From an uncultured Collinsella sp. (GTDB lineage Bacteria; Actinomycetota; Coriobacteriia; Coriobacteriales; Coriobacteriaceae): DNA of 64,000 nt. The stretch spans positions 5,588 through 69,587 of the forward strand of contig UQMV01000008.1 in assembly GCA_900542315.1 (NCBI GenBank). The letters run 5' to 3'. Of this stretch, positions 37,460 through 46,455 are shown piece after piece. The notes under the pieces are model-generated. The model made no database searches and was not told where the DNA came from. It saw only the letters and a list, made by a program, of their open reading frames with translations. A program made the translations under genes and the position numbers. Each line of letters begins with the position of its first letter. The stretch's first letter is position 1.

Positions 37460-38254
37460 TTAGGAGAGACTCTCCAGCACGCGACGGAGCTCATGCTGAA
37501 CAGCGTGGTCGCGGTTGCAGCCTACGACGCGATCGGCCACCGCCTTGAGCGCGGGGCGTGCGTTTTCCATCGCGCAGCCCGTACCGACGAAGCGAATGAT
37601 CTCGTAGTCGTTCATCGAGTCGCCAAACGCCATAACCTCATCGCGCCCAATGCCATAATGCTCCGCGAGCTGTGCGATACCCGAAGCCTTCGACACGCCG
37701 GGCTGCATGGCATCGATCCACGCGTTGCCCGAAGGCGCAAAAGTAAAGAGCTGACCAAGTTCGCGCTGTAGCACGTACGCACTGTCCATAACCGCACTGT
37801 CGTCGCAAAAGATACTCGCTTTGATGATATTTACGCTGGGATCGGGCAGCTCCCAAATGCGCTCGGCATTGGGAAGGTCCTTATCGACCTCACGCACGAA
37901 CTTGCACTCGTCATCGAGCAGGAAGGACTTGGTTCGGTCAAAGAGCGCAAGATGCAGATTGGGAAACGTCCTGACGGCTTGGGCGAGCCTTCGAATCGCC
38001 AGGTGGGAATACACCTCACGGTCTACCATCTTACCGTCGGCGTAGACCTGGGCGCCGTTAGCGGCGACAAAGTCCATCTTGTCGCGAACGGGCGCAAAGA
38101 ACTCGCACAGGCGATCGTAGCGACGACCTGACGATGCGGCGAAATGCACGCCATGCTCGTGTAGCGCCAGAATCAGTTCGTAGGTCTCGGGAGGCACCTG
38201 GCCGGTTTCGTCAAGCAGCGTGCCGTCCATATCGGATGCAATCAGTTTAAACAT
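37460..38254 (-). CDS. HAD-superfamily phosphatase, Cof type (2)
   Basis: 264-residue Cof-type HAD hydrolase. Motif I is ASDMDGTLLDE, motif II ASSGRR, motif III is a Lys in the GVSKASGIAQL segment and motif IV FGDSMNDYEII. Only moderately similar to the neighbouring HAD protein, so not a recent tandem duplicate. The ribosome site gaagggagc lies in the 3' arm of a long hairpin (38260-38321), which could limit translation. The gene is enclosed by near-identical inverted repeats (37343-37390 and 38417-38466). Confidence 0.88.
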   Translation of the reverse strand: MFKLIASDMDGTLLDETGQVPPETYELILALHEHGVHFAASSGRRYDRLCEFFAPVRDKMDFVAANGAQVYADGKMVDREVYSHLAIRRLAQAVRTFPNLHLALFDRTKSFLLDDECKFVREVDKDLPNAERIWELPDPSVNIIKASIFCDDSAVMDSAYVLQRELGQLFTFAPSGNAWIDAMQPGVSKASGIAQLAEHYGIGRDEVMAFGDSMNDYEIIRFVGTGCAMENARPALKAVADRVVGCNRDHAVQHELRRVLESLS

Positions 38255-38259
38255 AGAAA

Positions 38260-38321
38260 AGCTCCCTTCGGGCTTGATGGAATCGAACGCGTATCCGATT
38301 CCAACGTACCCAAAGGGAGCT
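38260..38321 (-). promoter_or_regulatory. Leader hairpin covering the ribosome site of the HAD gene
   Basis: Minus-strand RNA pairs agctccctt (38321-38313) with aagggagct (38268-38260), and inside it ggaatcg with cgattcc. The second arm is the Shine-Dalgarno region of the gene starting at 38254. Confidence 0.6.
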
Positions 38322-38416
38322 CAAATAAGACTCCGCGGGCGTAAACGTTACAAGGACCTGGCAAATAGCTCACACATGCCAGAGGTCCTACGGTCGCGGC
38401 GTCAGGCTGGCCGCCA

Positions 38417-38466
38417 AAGAGTGTCCCCAACGACTAGTCGTTTAAGAACGTCCCCGATGACTAGTC
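38417..38466. repeat. tgtccccaacgactag element (copy 3)
   Basis: Inverted relative to copy 2. It supplies the TAG stop codon of the adenine deaminase gene on the minus strand. Confidence 0.9.
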
Positions 38467-40281
38467 GGCGTAGGTGAAGGTCGTGACGTCGAACATGCCC
38501 TCGGGGCGGATGCGAAGCGTCGGGATGACCGGCAGGGGCAGGAAGATGATGCCCATGATGGGGTCGAGCGGCGGCTCAATACCCATGGCGCGCGCCTTGA
38601 CCATAAAGTCGTCGTGCTGCGCGGCAACGTCCTCGGCCGTGCCTTCGCTCATCAGGCCACCGAGCGCCAGCGGAATGCGCGCCACGACCTCGCCGTTGCG
38701 CACCAGCACGTGGCCGCCTTGGCCCACGGCCTCAACGGCGGCCATCATATCGGCGGCGTTGTCGCCCACCACGCACACGTTGTGCGAGTCGTGGCCGATC
38801 GTGGAGGCAATGGCACCGCCCGTGATGGTGAAACCGCGCACCCAGCCGCGACCGATATGCTTGCCGACGAGCCCCATGCCGGCGGGACCGTCGCCATCGG
38901 CACCCTCGGTCTGCAACGACACGCCGCGGCCATGGCGCTCGATTAGCATAATGCGGCGCAAGTCCTCGGCGCTCTCGGGACGAACCATGCCCGTGATAGC
39001 CATACCCGGGACGACATCGATAACCGCCTCGCCCGGCTTAAAGGCATAATCGAACACGTCGAGCGATAGCTTCGGAAGTTTAACGGAAGCACGCAGCTCA
39101 TCGGCAAGGGCCGCAACCTCGGCCATCTCGGGTGCAATCTCGCCCACAAAGGTGCCGTCCTGCGCCACCAGAGCACCGGCGGCATATACGCGATGCGGAG
39201 CCGTGGCAAACGTTAGGTCGTTGAGTACCAGCAGGTCGGCACGCTTGCCCGGGGCGATGGCGCCACGCAGTTCGTGCGGGTCGCGGCAACCGTGGTCCAG
39301 GCCAAACGCCTCGGCCGTGGACAGGGACGCCATAGAGATGGCAACCACGGGTTCAATACCGGCCTCGATAGCCACGCGGCAGGCATTGTCAATCATACCG
39401 GTCGAAAGCGCATCGGAGGGAGCACGGTCGTCGGTCGCAAAGCAGCAGCGGCGGGCACGGGCAGGATTCTCCAGCAGCATTGGAGACAGGTTGGCCAGGT
39501 CATGGCTGCACGTGCCTTCGCGCAGCATCACGTACATGCCGCGAGACAGCTTGTCGAGCGCCTCCTCGGGAATCGTCGACTCGTGGTCGGCGATAATACC
39601 TGCTGCGGCATAGGCGTTGAGGTCCTTACCGGCAACGAGCGGCGCGTGGCCGTCAACCTGCTTGGACGGCGTCTGGTTGGCAGCATCGATGCGAGCACAG
39701 GTCTCGGGGTCGGCCAAAAAGACGCCCGGCAGGTTCATCATTTCGCCCAGACCAAAGACATCGCCTGGATGCTCGGCAAAAAACGCCTGCATATCGGCAG
39801 CCGAAATAACGGCACCGGCCTGCTCGTCGGGCAGCGCGGGCACGCACGAAGGCATCATGTACTTGATGGAGATGGGCGCGCGGCGACCATCCTCGATCAT
39901 AAAGCGCAAGCCGTCGAGACCGGCAACATTGGCAATCTCGTGGCTGTCGGCAATGGCGGTGGTAGTACCGCGCGTCGCCGCCATGCGCGCATACTCGGCG
40001 GGACGGATGTTAGAAGACTCGATATGCAGATGCCCGTCAATAAAACCGGGAGCGAGATAGCGACCCTGGCAGTCGATGACCTCAGTTGCCTCGTAGGTGC
40101 CAGCGGCATCGTCGCGACCATCGTAGAGCACGCCGACGATCACACCGTCCTTGACGGCAACGCTACCGGGCGCCACACGCTGGCCATACACGTCGACGAT
40201 CTGCGCATTGGTAAACAGCGTGTCGACGGGCACGCGGCCCTCGGCGGCCTCGATCACAGTCCTCATGACCTCAACGGACAT
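38461..40281 (-). CDS. ade: Adenine deaminase
   Basis: 606-residue metal-dependent enzyme converting adenine to hypoxanthine plus ammonia, for purine salvage or catabolism. The amidohydrolase motif PGFIDGHLHIESS binds the metal pair, and TTTAIADSHEIANV and CFATDDRAPSD follow as in Ade/YerA proteins. C-terminal ADE domain motifs such as TIGHDSHNVCVVG are present. The ATG at 40281 follows aaaggag; the upstream extension crosses a terminator hairpin and is excluded. It may feed the purine-linked molybdenum hydroxylase genes at the right end. Confidence 0.94.
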   Translation of the reverse strand: MSVEVMRTVIEAAEGRVPVDTLFTNAQIVDVYGQRVAPGSVAVKDGVIVGVLYDGRDDAAGTYEATEVIDCQGRYLAPGFIDGHLHIESSNIRPAEYARMAATRGTTTAIADSHEIANVAGLDGLRFMIEDGRRAPISIKYMMPSCVPALPDEQAGAVISAADMQAFFAEHPGDVFGLGEMMNLPGVFLADPETCARIDAANQTPSKQVDGHAPLVAGKDLNAYAAAGIIADHESTIPEEALDKLSRGMYVMLREGTCSHDLANLSPMLLENPARARRCCFATDDRAPSDALSTGMIDNACRVAIEAGIEPVVAISMASLSTAEAFGLDHGCRDPHELRGAIAPGKRADLLVLNDLTFATAPHRVYAAGALVAQDGTFVGEIAPEMAEVAALADELRASVKLPKLSLDVFDYAFKPGEAVIDVVPGMAITGMVRPESAEDLRRIMLIERHGRGVSLQTEGADGDGPAGMGLVGKHIGRGWVRGFTITGGAIASTIGHDSHNVCVVGDNAADMMAAVEAVGQGGHVLVRNGEVVARIPLALGGLMSEGTAEDVAAQHDDFMVKARAMGIEPPLDPIMGIIFLPLPVIPTLRIRPEGMFDVTTFTYAD

Positions 40282-40301
40282 ACATACTCCTTTAACCGTA
40301 G

Positions 40302-40337
40302 AAAAAAGCTGCGGAGCGGACAAACCTTCACCGCAGC
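40302..40337 (-). terminator. Terminator-like hairpin in the adenine deaminase leader (possible attenuator)
   Basis: On the minus strand gctgcgg (40337-40331), a 16-nt loop, ccgcagc (40314-40308), then TTTTTT (40307-40302). It ends only 20 bases before the ade start codon. The upstream tyrS gene already has its own terminator at 40526-40570, so this one acts on the ade transcript itself. Confidence 0.7.
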
Positions 40338-40420
40338 AAACCAATAGCCATTGTATGCCCAAAAGAAGGCCCCGCTAACACCCCTTCCGCTTAACGGCAC
40401 TTCCAACTTGACGCAAAGTA

Positions 40421-40445
40421 ACCTGACCCCATTGCACTAAAAAGA
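40421..40445. repeat. Half-element of the ggggtcaggtt repeat family
   Basis: The stretch aagtaacctgaccccattgc matches one arm of the palindrome at 33757-33819; the other arm is missing. Confidence 0.5.
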
Positions 40446-40498
40446 AATGGCCCTAAGTGCCAACCAGGGCAACGCCGTAGGTGGAGGACGGACAGCGA

Positions 40499-40598
40499 GC
40501 GGGCTCCAGAGCGAACAAATTGACATGAAAAGAGGACGGCATAGACCTTCTGGTCATGCCGTCCTCTTTGAATGACAAGTTGTCGCTCTGGGGCCCGC
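40499..40598. terminator. Large palindrome containing the tyrS terminator
   Basis: The core hairpin aaagaggacggcat/atgccgtcctcttt (about 40526-40570) is a bidirectional terminator. It is nested in an outer inverted repeat gcgggctccagagcga/tcgctctggggcccgc. A separate hairpin gttacgcggttt/aaaccgcgtaac (40612-40638) lies next to the tyrS stop. Confidence 0.75.
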
Positions 40599-40638
40599 GC
40601 AGCGTCGAGCTGTTACGCGGTTTGGTAAAACCGCGTAA

Positions 40639-41850
40639 CTAAACAAGCTTGAAGCCCTTGCGCTTGCCCACGGAGAGGGTGTCGCCCAGCTTGAGGGCGC
40701 TGGGATCGATGTTATAGCTCTTGGGAGCCACGGCCTTGCCGTTGATCTTGACACCGCCGCCGTCGATATCGCGACGAGCCTGGCCGGCGCTCGCCGAAAG
40801 ACCCAAGTCCTTGAGCAGGCCGGCGAGGTAGATCTGGCCCTCGTCGTTAACAGTCAGCTCAACGTGCTTCTCGGGGAAGTCGGCGAGCTGGCCCTCCTTG
40901 AATACGCGGTCGAACTCGGCCTGAGCCTCGTCGCCGGCGCCGGCGCCGTGGTAGGTGTCGCACAGGTCGCGGCCCAGAGCGCGCTTGAGCTCGTAGGGGT
41001 CGGCGGAGCCGTCGGCCAGGGCGGCGTCGATCTTGTCGACCTCGGCCGGGGTGAGCGAGCTCGCCAGGCGGTAGTACTTGCCGATCATCTCGTCGGGGAT
41101 GGACATGGTCTTGCCGAACATATCCTTGGGGGCGTCGGTCAGGCCGATGTAGTTGCCGTAGGACTTGGACATCTTGCGCACGCCATCGGTGCCCTCGAGC
41201 AGCGGCATGGTGAGCGCGATCTGGGGCTCCATGCCCATCTTCTCCATGAGCTCGCGACCAGCGAGCAGGTTGAAGAGCTGGTCGGTGCCGCCCATCTCGA
41301 CGTCGGCCTTAATCTGAACGGAGTCGAAGGCCTGCATCACGGGGTACAGGAACTCGTGCAGGGCGATCGGCGTCTGAGACTGGTAGCGCTTTGTAAAGTC
41401 GTCGCGCTCAAGGATGCGGGCGACGGTGAACTTGGAGCATACCTGCAGCAGGCCGGCCAGGTCCATCGAAAGGATCCAGTCACCGTTGTGCACGATGGTG
41501 GTCTTCTCGGGATCCAGGATCTTCATGGCCTGGCTCACGTAGGTCTCGGCATTGGCCTCGATCTGCTCCTGCGAAAGCTGCGGACGCGTGGAGTTCTTGC
41601 CCGAGGGATCGCCGATCAGCGCGGTGCCGTTGCCGATGATAAGGGTGACGTTGTGGCCCAGGTCCTGGAACTGGCGCATCTTGCGCAGCGGCACGGCATG
41701 GCCCAGGTGCAGGTCGGGGCTGGTGGGGTCGACGCCGAGCTTGATGTTGAGGGGCTCGCCCTTCTCAAGCTTCTTGCGAAGGTCGGCCTCGGGAACGATC
41801 TGCGCGGCGCCCGAGGTGATGATACGCATTTGCTCGTCAACAGACAGCAT
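40639..41850 (-). CDS. tyrS: Tyrosyl-tRNA synthetase
   Basis: 403-residue class I aminoacyl-tRNA synthetase. The HIGH-type motif appears as HLGHA, the tyrosine-binding helix region as QIKADVEMGGTDQLFN, the second signature as KMSKS, and an S4 RNA-binding domain ends the protein (AGQARRDIDGGGVKING). The KMSKS form places it with the TyrZ-like branch. The start follows aaaggagg. The U32 gene ends only 96 bp upstream, which leaves no room for a T-box leader. Confidence 0.96.
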   Translation of the reverse strand: MLSVDEQMRIITSGAAQIVPEADLRKKLEKGEPLNIKLGVDPTSPDLHLGHAVPLRKMRQFQDLGHNVTLIIGNGTALIGDPSGKNSTRPQLSQEQIEANAETYVSQAMKILDPEKTTIVHNGDWILSMDLAGLLQVCSKFTVARILERDDFTKRYQSQTPIALHEFLYPVMQAFDSVQIKADVEMGGTDQLFNLLAGRELMEKMGMEPQIALTMPLLEGTDGVRKMSKSYGNYIGLTDAPKDMFGKTMSIPDEMIGKYYRLASSLTPAEVDKIDAALADGSADPYELKRALGRDLCDTYHGAGAGDEAQAEFDRVFKEGQLADFPEKHVELTVNDEGQIYLAGLLKDLGLSASAGQARRDIDGGGVKINGKAVAPKSYNIDPSALKLGDTLSVGKRKGFKLV

Positions 41851-41946
41851 TGGGTATCCTCCTTTTGCTATAGCACCCTCACCGGATACGGCGGTGCTGG
41901 AAGTCCATAAACTCTCATATGATAACAAACTGACGCGACGCGGCAC

Positions 41947-43905
41947 CTACGACAGGAAAATCCTCGTCCTGCCGCACGCGTCAACGGCGACCGGCAGACG
42001 TGTACCGTCACGCTCGACCAGATAGCGTACCTGCCGACGACGCAAGCAGTCGCGGCAACGGACCTGTCCCGTCGCATCGGTAGCGCAGACGCCCTCGGCG
42101 GTCAGCAGGCAGTGCTCGCACACCATAAGCTCGGGACGGTCGGCGTCGACCGGACCCCAGACGCCGGGTTCAGCAGCCAGTTCGGCAATACGCTCCGCAT
42201 CATTGCCGAGCAACTCGGCCGGCATGTACACCCGCCCCGCACCGAGTCCGCGCAGCCAGGCAAGCGCGGCCCGATTCGCGCAGAACACCGGCGCCGCCAC
42301 GTCAAACGTCACGCCCAGCTCGCGAGCGATCACCACCTGTCCCAGGTTGCGGCAGACGACGCGCCCGGCACGCTGCATCAGTGAGCGGGTCCGGTCAGCG
42401 TCACCCATGCGGCACACCTCGTCAAGCACCACAACGGCGTCGGACAAATCGAGTTCTCCGCGCGGGTCGGCATCCATCAGCTGCCAAGCAAAAACCATAC
42501 GAGTGGGAACCGCGCACTCCACCAACTCCGTCGACGCACCGCCATCCACCGCAACGCCCTCAAAGGGCAGCACCTCAACGGCACGCGCAACGGGCGCAAT
42601 CGCATCCGCCTCGGCCCGCATGCGCTCCAGGGCCGTCGCCGTCTGCTCCAACACACCGGCGCTGCGAATCAGGTACACCTCGCAGCCCGTGTCCACCTTA
42701 CGCTTGCAATGCACGACGACGCGCTTCCCCGCTGCGGCATCCACCGGGCAGGGCACCTGCGGCCAGCGCTTGGGCACATCGGGACGCGCGTCGACACCCG
42801 GATAGAACCGAATCTCGAGCGTGTCACCCGCCGCCACGGCGGCGTCGAGCTCAACGGTCACTTCCTCGTGGCCAACGGCCACCAGGCGTCCCACGCGCAC
42901 ACCTTGGTTGATCGCACGCTCAAAGCTCATCAGCTCGGCACCCGAACGCCCTCGCAGGTACGCATCGGTAAACCCACGGTTAAACGACCTTCCCAGCTCG
43001 CGCTCAAGCTCTTCCACGGCACCGGGGTCCCACACGCCGTCGCACAGCATATCGAGTGCCCGGCGCCACACCCGCACCACGTTGAATACGTAATCGGGGT
43101 TCTTCATGCGCCCCTCGATCTTGAGCGACGCCACGCCGGCATCTACAAGCTCGGGCAGATGCGCAATACCCAGATAGTCGCGCGGGCACAGCAGGCGATC
43201 TCCCTCGACAGCAACAACACTCTGCCCCGCCTCGTCCACTAGGTCGTACGCCAGACGGCACGGCTGTGTGCAGTCGCCGCGCATCGCCGAGCGCCCACGC
43301 CGCAGGGCCGAGAACTCGCACGCCCCCGAATAGCCGATGCAAATCGCACCGTGGCAGAATACCTCGATGGGCACGCCCGTGGCACATAGCGCCGCAATCT
43401 CGTCGACCGTCAGCTCGCGTGCCGTCGTCACGCGCTCAACCCCCAGCTCATCGGCGGCAAGCCGCACGGCACCCTCGCTATGAGCGCCCGCCTGCGTGGA
43501 CAGGTGAATCTCGACCCCGGGAATCGCCGCGCGAAGCGCGCAGGCCAACCCGGCATCGGCGACAATCAGAGCATCGGCGCCCAGCTCCAGTGCATGAGCT
43601 CCCAACACCACCGCGTCGGACAACTCATCGTCAAACACGAACACGTTGAGCGTCACGTACACACGCACGTCATGGGCATGCGCCACGGCGCAGCCGCGCG
43701 CAAACTCGTCATCCGTAAAGCCATGGGCGCTCACGCGGGCGTTAAAGCCGCCCAACCCCGCATAGATGGCATCGGCACCCGCGGCGATGGCCGCAAGCAT
43801 CTGGTCGAGCCCGCCCGCCGGCGCCAGCAGCTCGGGTAGCGCCGCACCGGCAGCATCCAATCCAGTCTCGTATTGTCCGCTCGGCCCCATCGTCCGAATC
43901 GCCAT
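41947..43905 (-). CDS. U32-family peptidase/RNA-modification-type protein
   Basis: 652-residue protein of peptidase family U32. Recent work links several members (RlhA, TrhP) to hydroxylation of RNA rather than proteolysis. The family signature EVFCHGAICIGYSGACEFS with its cysteines, the downstream RGDCTQPCRL cysteines and the LKIEGRMKNPDYV motif are intact. A second, less conserved domain and a C-terminal CxxC-containing segment (CEHCLL and CRDCLRRRQ) suggest an extra metal site. The ATG at 43905 follows ggagt. It precedes tyrS on the same strand. Confidence 0.85.
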   Translation of the reverse strand: MAIRTMGPSGQYETGLDAAGAALPELLAPAGGLDQMLAAIAAGADAIYAGLGGFNARVSAHGFTDDEFARGCAVAHAHDVRVYVTLNVFVFDDELSDAVVLGAHALELGADALIVADAGLACALRAAIPGVEIHLSTQAGAHSEGAVRLAADELGVERVTTARELTVDEIAALCATGVPIEVFCHGAICIGYSGACEFSALRRGRSAMRGDCTQPCRLAYDLVDEAGQSVVAVEGDRLLCPRDYLGIAHLPELVDAGVASLKIEGRMKNPDYVFNVVRVWRRALDMLCDGVWDPGAVEELERELGRSFNRGFTDAYLRGRSGAELMSFERAINQGVRVGRLVAVGHEEVTVELDAAVAAGDTLEIRFYPGVDARPDVPKRWPQVPCPVDAAAGKRVVVHCKRKVDTGCEVYLIRSAGVLEQTATALERMRAEADAIAPVARAVEVLPFEGVAVDGGASTELVECAVPTRMVFAWQLMDADPRGELDLSDAVVVLDEVCRMGDADRTRSLMQRAGRVVCRNLGQVVIARELGVTFDVAAPVFCANRAALAWLRGLGAGRVYMPAELLGNDAERIAELAAEPGVWGPVDADRPELMVCEHCLLTAEGVCATDATGQVRCRDCLRRRQVRYLVERDGTRLPVAVDACGRTRIFLS

Positions 43906-44067
43906 CGACAAACTCCTTACCAAGGTATGCATTCACTCTGAAAAATGCCGTCTTCCAGCATACACGAGGCCTCGCGCGCCCCGTTTGGTTTATCGTGTAA
44001 TAACTTATGTCCATCCTGCCCCGACGGCACATCCACCGTCCGGCACGACATACCTGGAGGTCAATAT

Positions 44068-46266
44068 ATGGGTCCTCGCCAACGACAGGGACACAGCCGT
44101 TCAAAGACGCATGCCCTGCCCATAATCCTGCTCTCGTTTTTGGGCTTTTTGCTTATCGCGGGCGTGGCATTTGGCATCGGCATGGTCGGCAACGTCAACC
44201 GCTGGCTGTCCGATCTGCCCGACTACACCGACGCCAACGCGTATCTGGTGAGCGAGCCCACCGAGATCGTCGACTGCAACGGCAACAAGATCGCGAGCTT
44301 CTACACGCAAAACCGCAAGTCCATCACCAAGGACGAGGTCTCCCCCTACGTGCTGCAGGGCACCGTTGACGTCGAGGACGAGCGCTTCTACGAGCACGGC
44401 GGTATCGACCTGTGGGGTATCGCGCGTGCTGCGGTGGCAACCCTCGGCGGCGGGCACGAAGGCGCCTCGACTATCACCCAGCAGCTGGTGCGCAACACCA
44501 TCCTGCAGGAGGAGCAGTTCGACTCGACCATCGAGCGTAAGGTGCGCGAGGCCTACATCGCCGTCAAGATGGAGGACATGTACTCCAAAGACGAGATCCT
44601 CATGATGTACCTCAACACCATCTACTACGGTCACGGCGCCTACGGCATCGAGGCCGCAGCCGAAACCTATCTGTCCAAGAGCGCCGCCGACCTCACCCTG
44701 AGCGAGGCCGCGCTGCTCATCGGCCTTCCCAACTCGCCCTCGCAGTACGACCCCACGGTCAATCCCGACCTGGCGCTGTCCCGCCGCAACAAGGTTCTGG
44801 ACAACATGCTGCGTCTGGGCCACATCACACAGGAAGAGCACGATGCCGCACAGGCTGAGCCCATCACGCTTAACGTGACCGAGATTTCGGGCAGTGGCGT
44901 CGATGTGTACTCTCAACCCTACTTTGTCTCCTACGTTAAGCAGCTGCTTGAGCAGGAGTTCTCCACCGACGTGCTCTTTAAGGGCGGTCTGACCGTCAAG
45001 ACCACCATCGACCCCACCATGCAGCAGGTGGCCGAGGAGGCTGTGCGAGCGCAGCTCGACACGCTTTCGCTCGACGGCCTGGACATGGGCATGGTCGTCG
45101 TCGACCCCAAGACCGGCTACATCAAGTGCATGGTGGGCGGCTATGACTACAACGCCGACGAGAACCACGTAAACCATGCCACGGCCAAGCGTCCCGTCGG
45201 CTCCACCTTTAAGGCCTTTACGCTGGCAACTGCCATCCAAAACGGCATGAACCCCAACGTCACCCTCAACTGCAACTCGCCGCTCAAGGCCAAGGGCACC
45301 ACGACCGAGGTCCAAAACTACGCCAACCATAGCTATGGCAACATCACGCTTAAGCAGGCAACGGCATACTCCTCCAACACCGGCTACATCCAGGTGGCGG
45401 AAGCCGTCGGCAACAGCAAGATCATCTCGCTCGTCAAAAAGCTCGGCATCGATCCCGCCAAGGACAACATCGAGGACGTTCCCGTCATGACCCTCGGCAC
45501 CGGCTCGATCTCGCCGCTCGAGATGGCCGCCGCCTACGCGACGTTTGCCAACGGCGGCTACTATCGCCAGCCGATCGCCATCACCGAGATTGACTCTCGT
45601 ACCGGTTCGGTGCTGTACCAGCACACCGACAATCCCTCACAGGTACTTACCGAGGGCGAGGCCGCCGCGGTCACCGATGTTCTGTCCGGCGTCATGAAGG
45701 GCGGCGGTACGGGTGCTGCCGGCGCCCTGAGCGTCAACCAGCCCTATGCCGGCAAGACGGGCACCACCGACAACACCACCAACCTGTGGTTCTGCGGCTA
45801 TACCCCGCAGCTGGCGTGCGCCCTGTGGACCGGCTATTCCGCGGGCGAGATTCCCATCCAAAAATACGGCACAGACCTGCTGGGCGACAGCACCAACCTG
45901 CCTGTCTTTAAGCGGTTTATGAACACCGTTCTGACCGGTACCGAGCGCGAGGAGTTTGCGACCGGAACGGCGCCCACCTACAAGAACAACAGCGTCTGGA
46001 AGTTCTACGGCACCAACAACACCAAGAAGACGGAGAACGACGACAAGGACGAGAACGAGGACGAAGAGGAAACCACAACGACGACGACAACGACGACCAC
46101 GACCACCGAGACCACGGGCGGCGACACCACCGGCGGCACCGGTACGACCGGTGGCTCGACGGGCGGCTCCACTGGTGGTTCGACCGGCGGCGATGGCGGC
46201 ACGCCTACGCCTACGCCTACGCCCACTCCCGACCCCTCGCCCACGCCTGACGATACGGTCGGCTAG
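44068..46266 (+). CDS. Class A penicillin-binding protein (transglycosylase/transpeptidase)
   Basis: 732-residue bifunctional cell-wall synthase. A cytosolic start and one membrane helix (about 18-40) precede the GT51 transglycosylase domain, with the catalytic Glu in VEDERFYEHGGID (103-105) and GASTITQQLVRN. The transpeptidase domain has the SxxK motif STFK (Ser379), SSNTGY and the KTGT motif (Lys563). From about residue 655 the tail is low complexity: a Glu/Asp stretch, twelve consecutive Thr, Gly-Gly-Ser-Thr repeats and Thr-Pro repeats. The start follows ctggagg; the frame upstream is an extension without a site. Confidence 0.94.
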   Translation: MGPRQRQGHSRSKTHALPIILLSFLGFLLIAGVAFGIGMVGNVNRWLSDLPDYTDANAYLVSEPTEIVDCNGNKIASFYTQNRKSITKDEVSPYVLQGTVDVEDERFYEHGGIDLWGIARAAVATLGGGHEGASTITQQLVRNTILQEEQFDSTIERKVREAYIAVKMEDMYSKDEILMMYLNTIYYGHGAYGIEAAAETYLSKSAADLTLSEAALLIGLPNSPSQYDPTVNPDLALSRRNKVLDNMLRLGHITQEEHDAAQAEPITLNVTEISGSGVDVYSQPYFVSYVKQLLEQEFSTDVLFKGGLTVKTTIDPTMQQVAEEAVRAQLDTLSLDGLDMGMVVVDPKTGYIKCMVGGYDYNADENHVNHATAKRPVGSTFKAFTLATAIQNGMNPNVTLNCNSPLKAKGTTTEVQNYANHSYGNITLKQATAYSSNTGYIQVAEAVGNSKIISLVKKLGIDPAKDNIEDVPVMTLGTGSISPLEMAAAYATFANGGYYRQPIAITEIDSRTGSVLYQHTDNPSQVLTEGEAAAVTDVLSGVMKGGGTGAAGALSVNQPYAGKTGTTDNTTNLWFCGYTPQLACALWTGYSAGEIPIQKYGTDLLGDSTNLPVFKRFMNTVLTGTEREEFATGTAPTYKNNSVWKFYGTNNTKKTENDDKDENEDEEETTTTTTTTTTTTETTGGDTTGGTGTTGGSTGGSTGGSTGGDGGTPTPTPTPTPDPSPTPDDTVG

Positions 46267-46288
46267 AAATTCATCCAGCCATAAGCAA

Positions 46289-46332
46289 CAAGGCCCCCGA
46301 GCAGCTTATTAAACTGCTCGGGGGCCTTTTTA
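46289..46332 (+). terminator. Rho-independent terminator of the PBP gene
   Basis: Hairpin aaggcccccgagcag/ctgctcgggggcctt followed by TTTT. Confidence 0.88.
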
Positions 46333-46372
46333 GTTTAAAGCGACCTGATGGGCGGTCTTTATACCGGCAGAC

Positions 46373-46407
46373 AAAAAGGGGGTACCGACCAACGTCGATA
46401 CCCCTTA
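46373..46407 (-). terminator. Rho-independent terminator of argR
   Basis: Minus-strand hairpin aaggggtatcgac/gtcggtaccccc followed by TTTTT, about 49 bp after the argR stop. Confidence 0.8.
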
Positions 46408-46455
46408 CAAGCCACTATGTCAGCGCGCACAGTGCCGAGCGCACGACCCGCACGC

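Noticed and set aside
40338..40498. Purine riboswitch upstream of adenine deaminase
   Set aside because: A terminator hairpin is present, but the conserved junction and loop sequences of purine riboswitches were not found in the upstream bases.
41851..41946. T-box leader for tyrS
   Set aside because: Only 96 bases separate tyrS from the preceding gene, too short for a T-box, and no specifier loop or conserved T-box sequence is visible.
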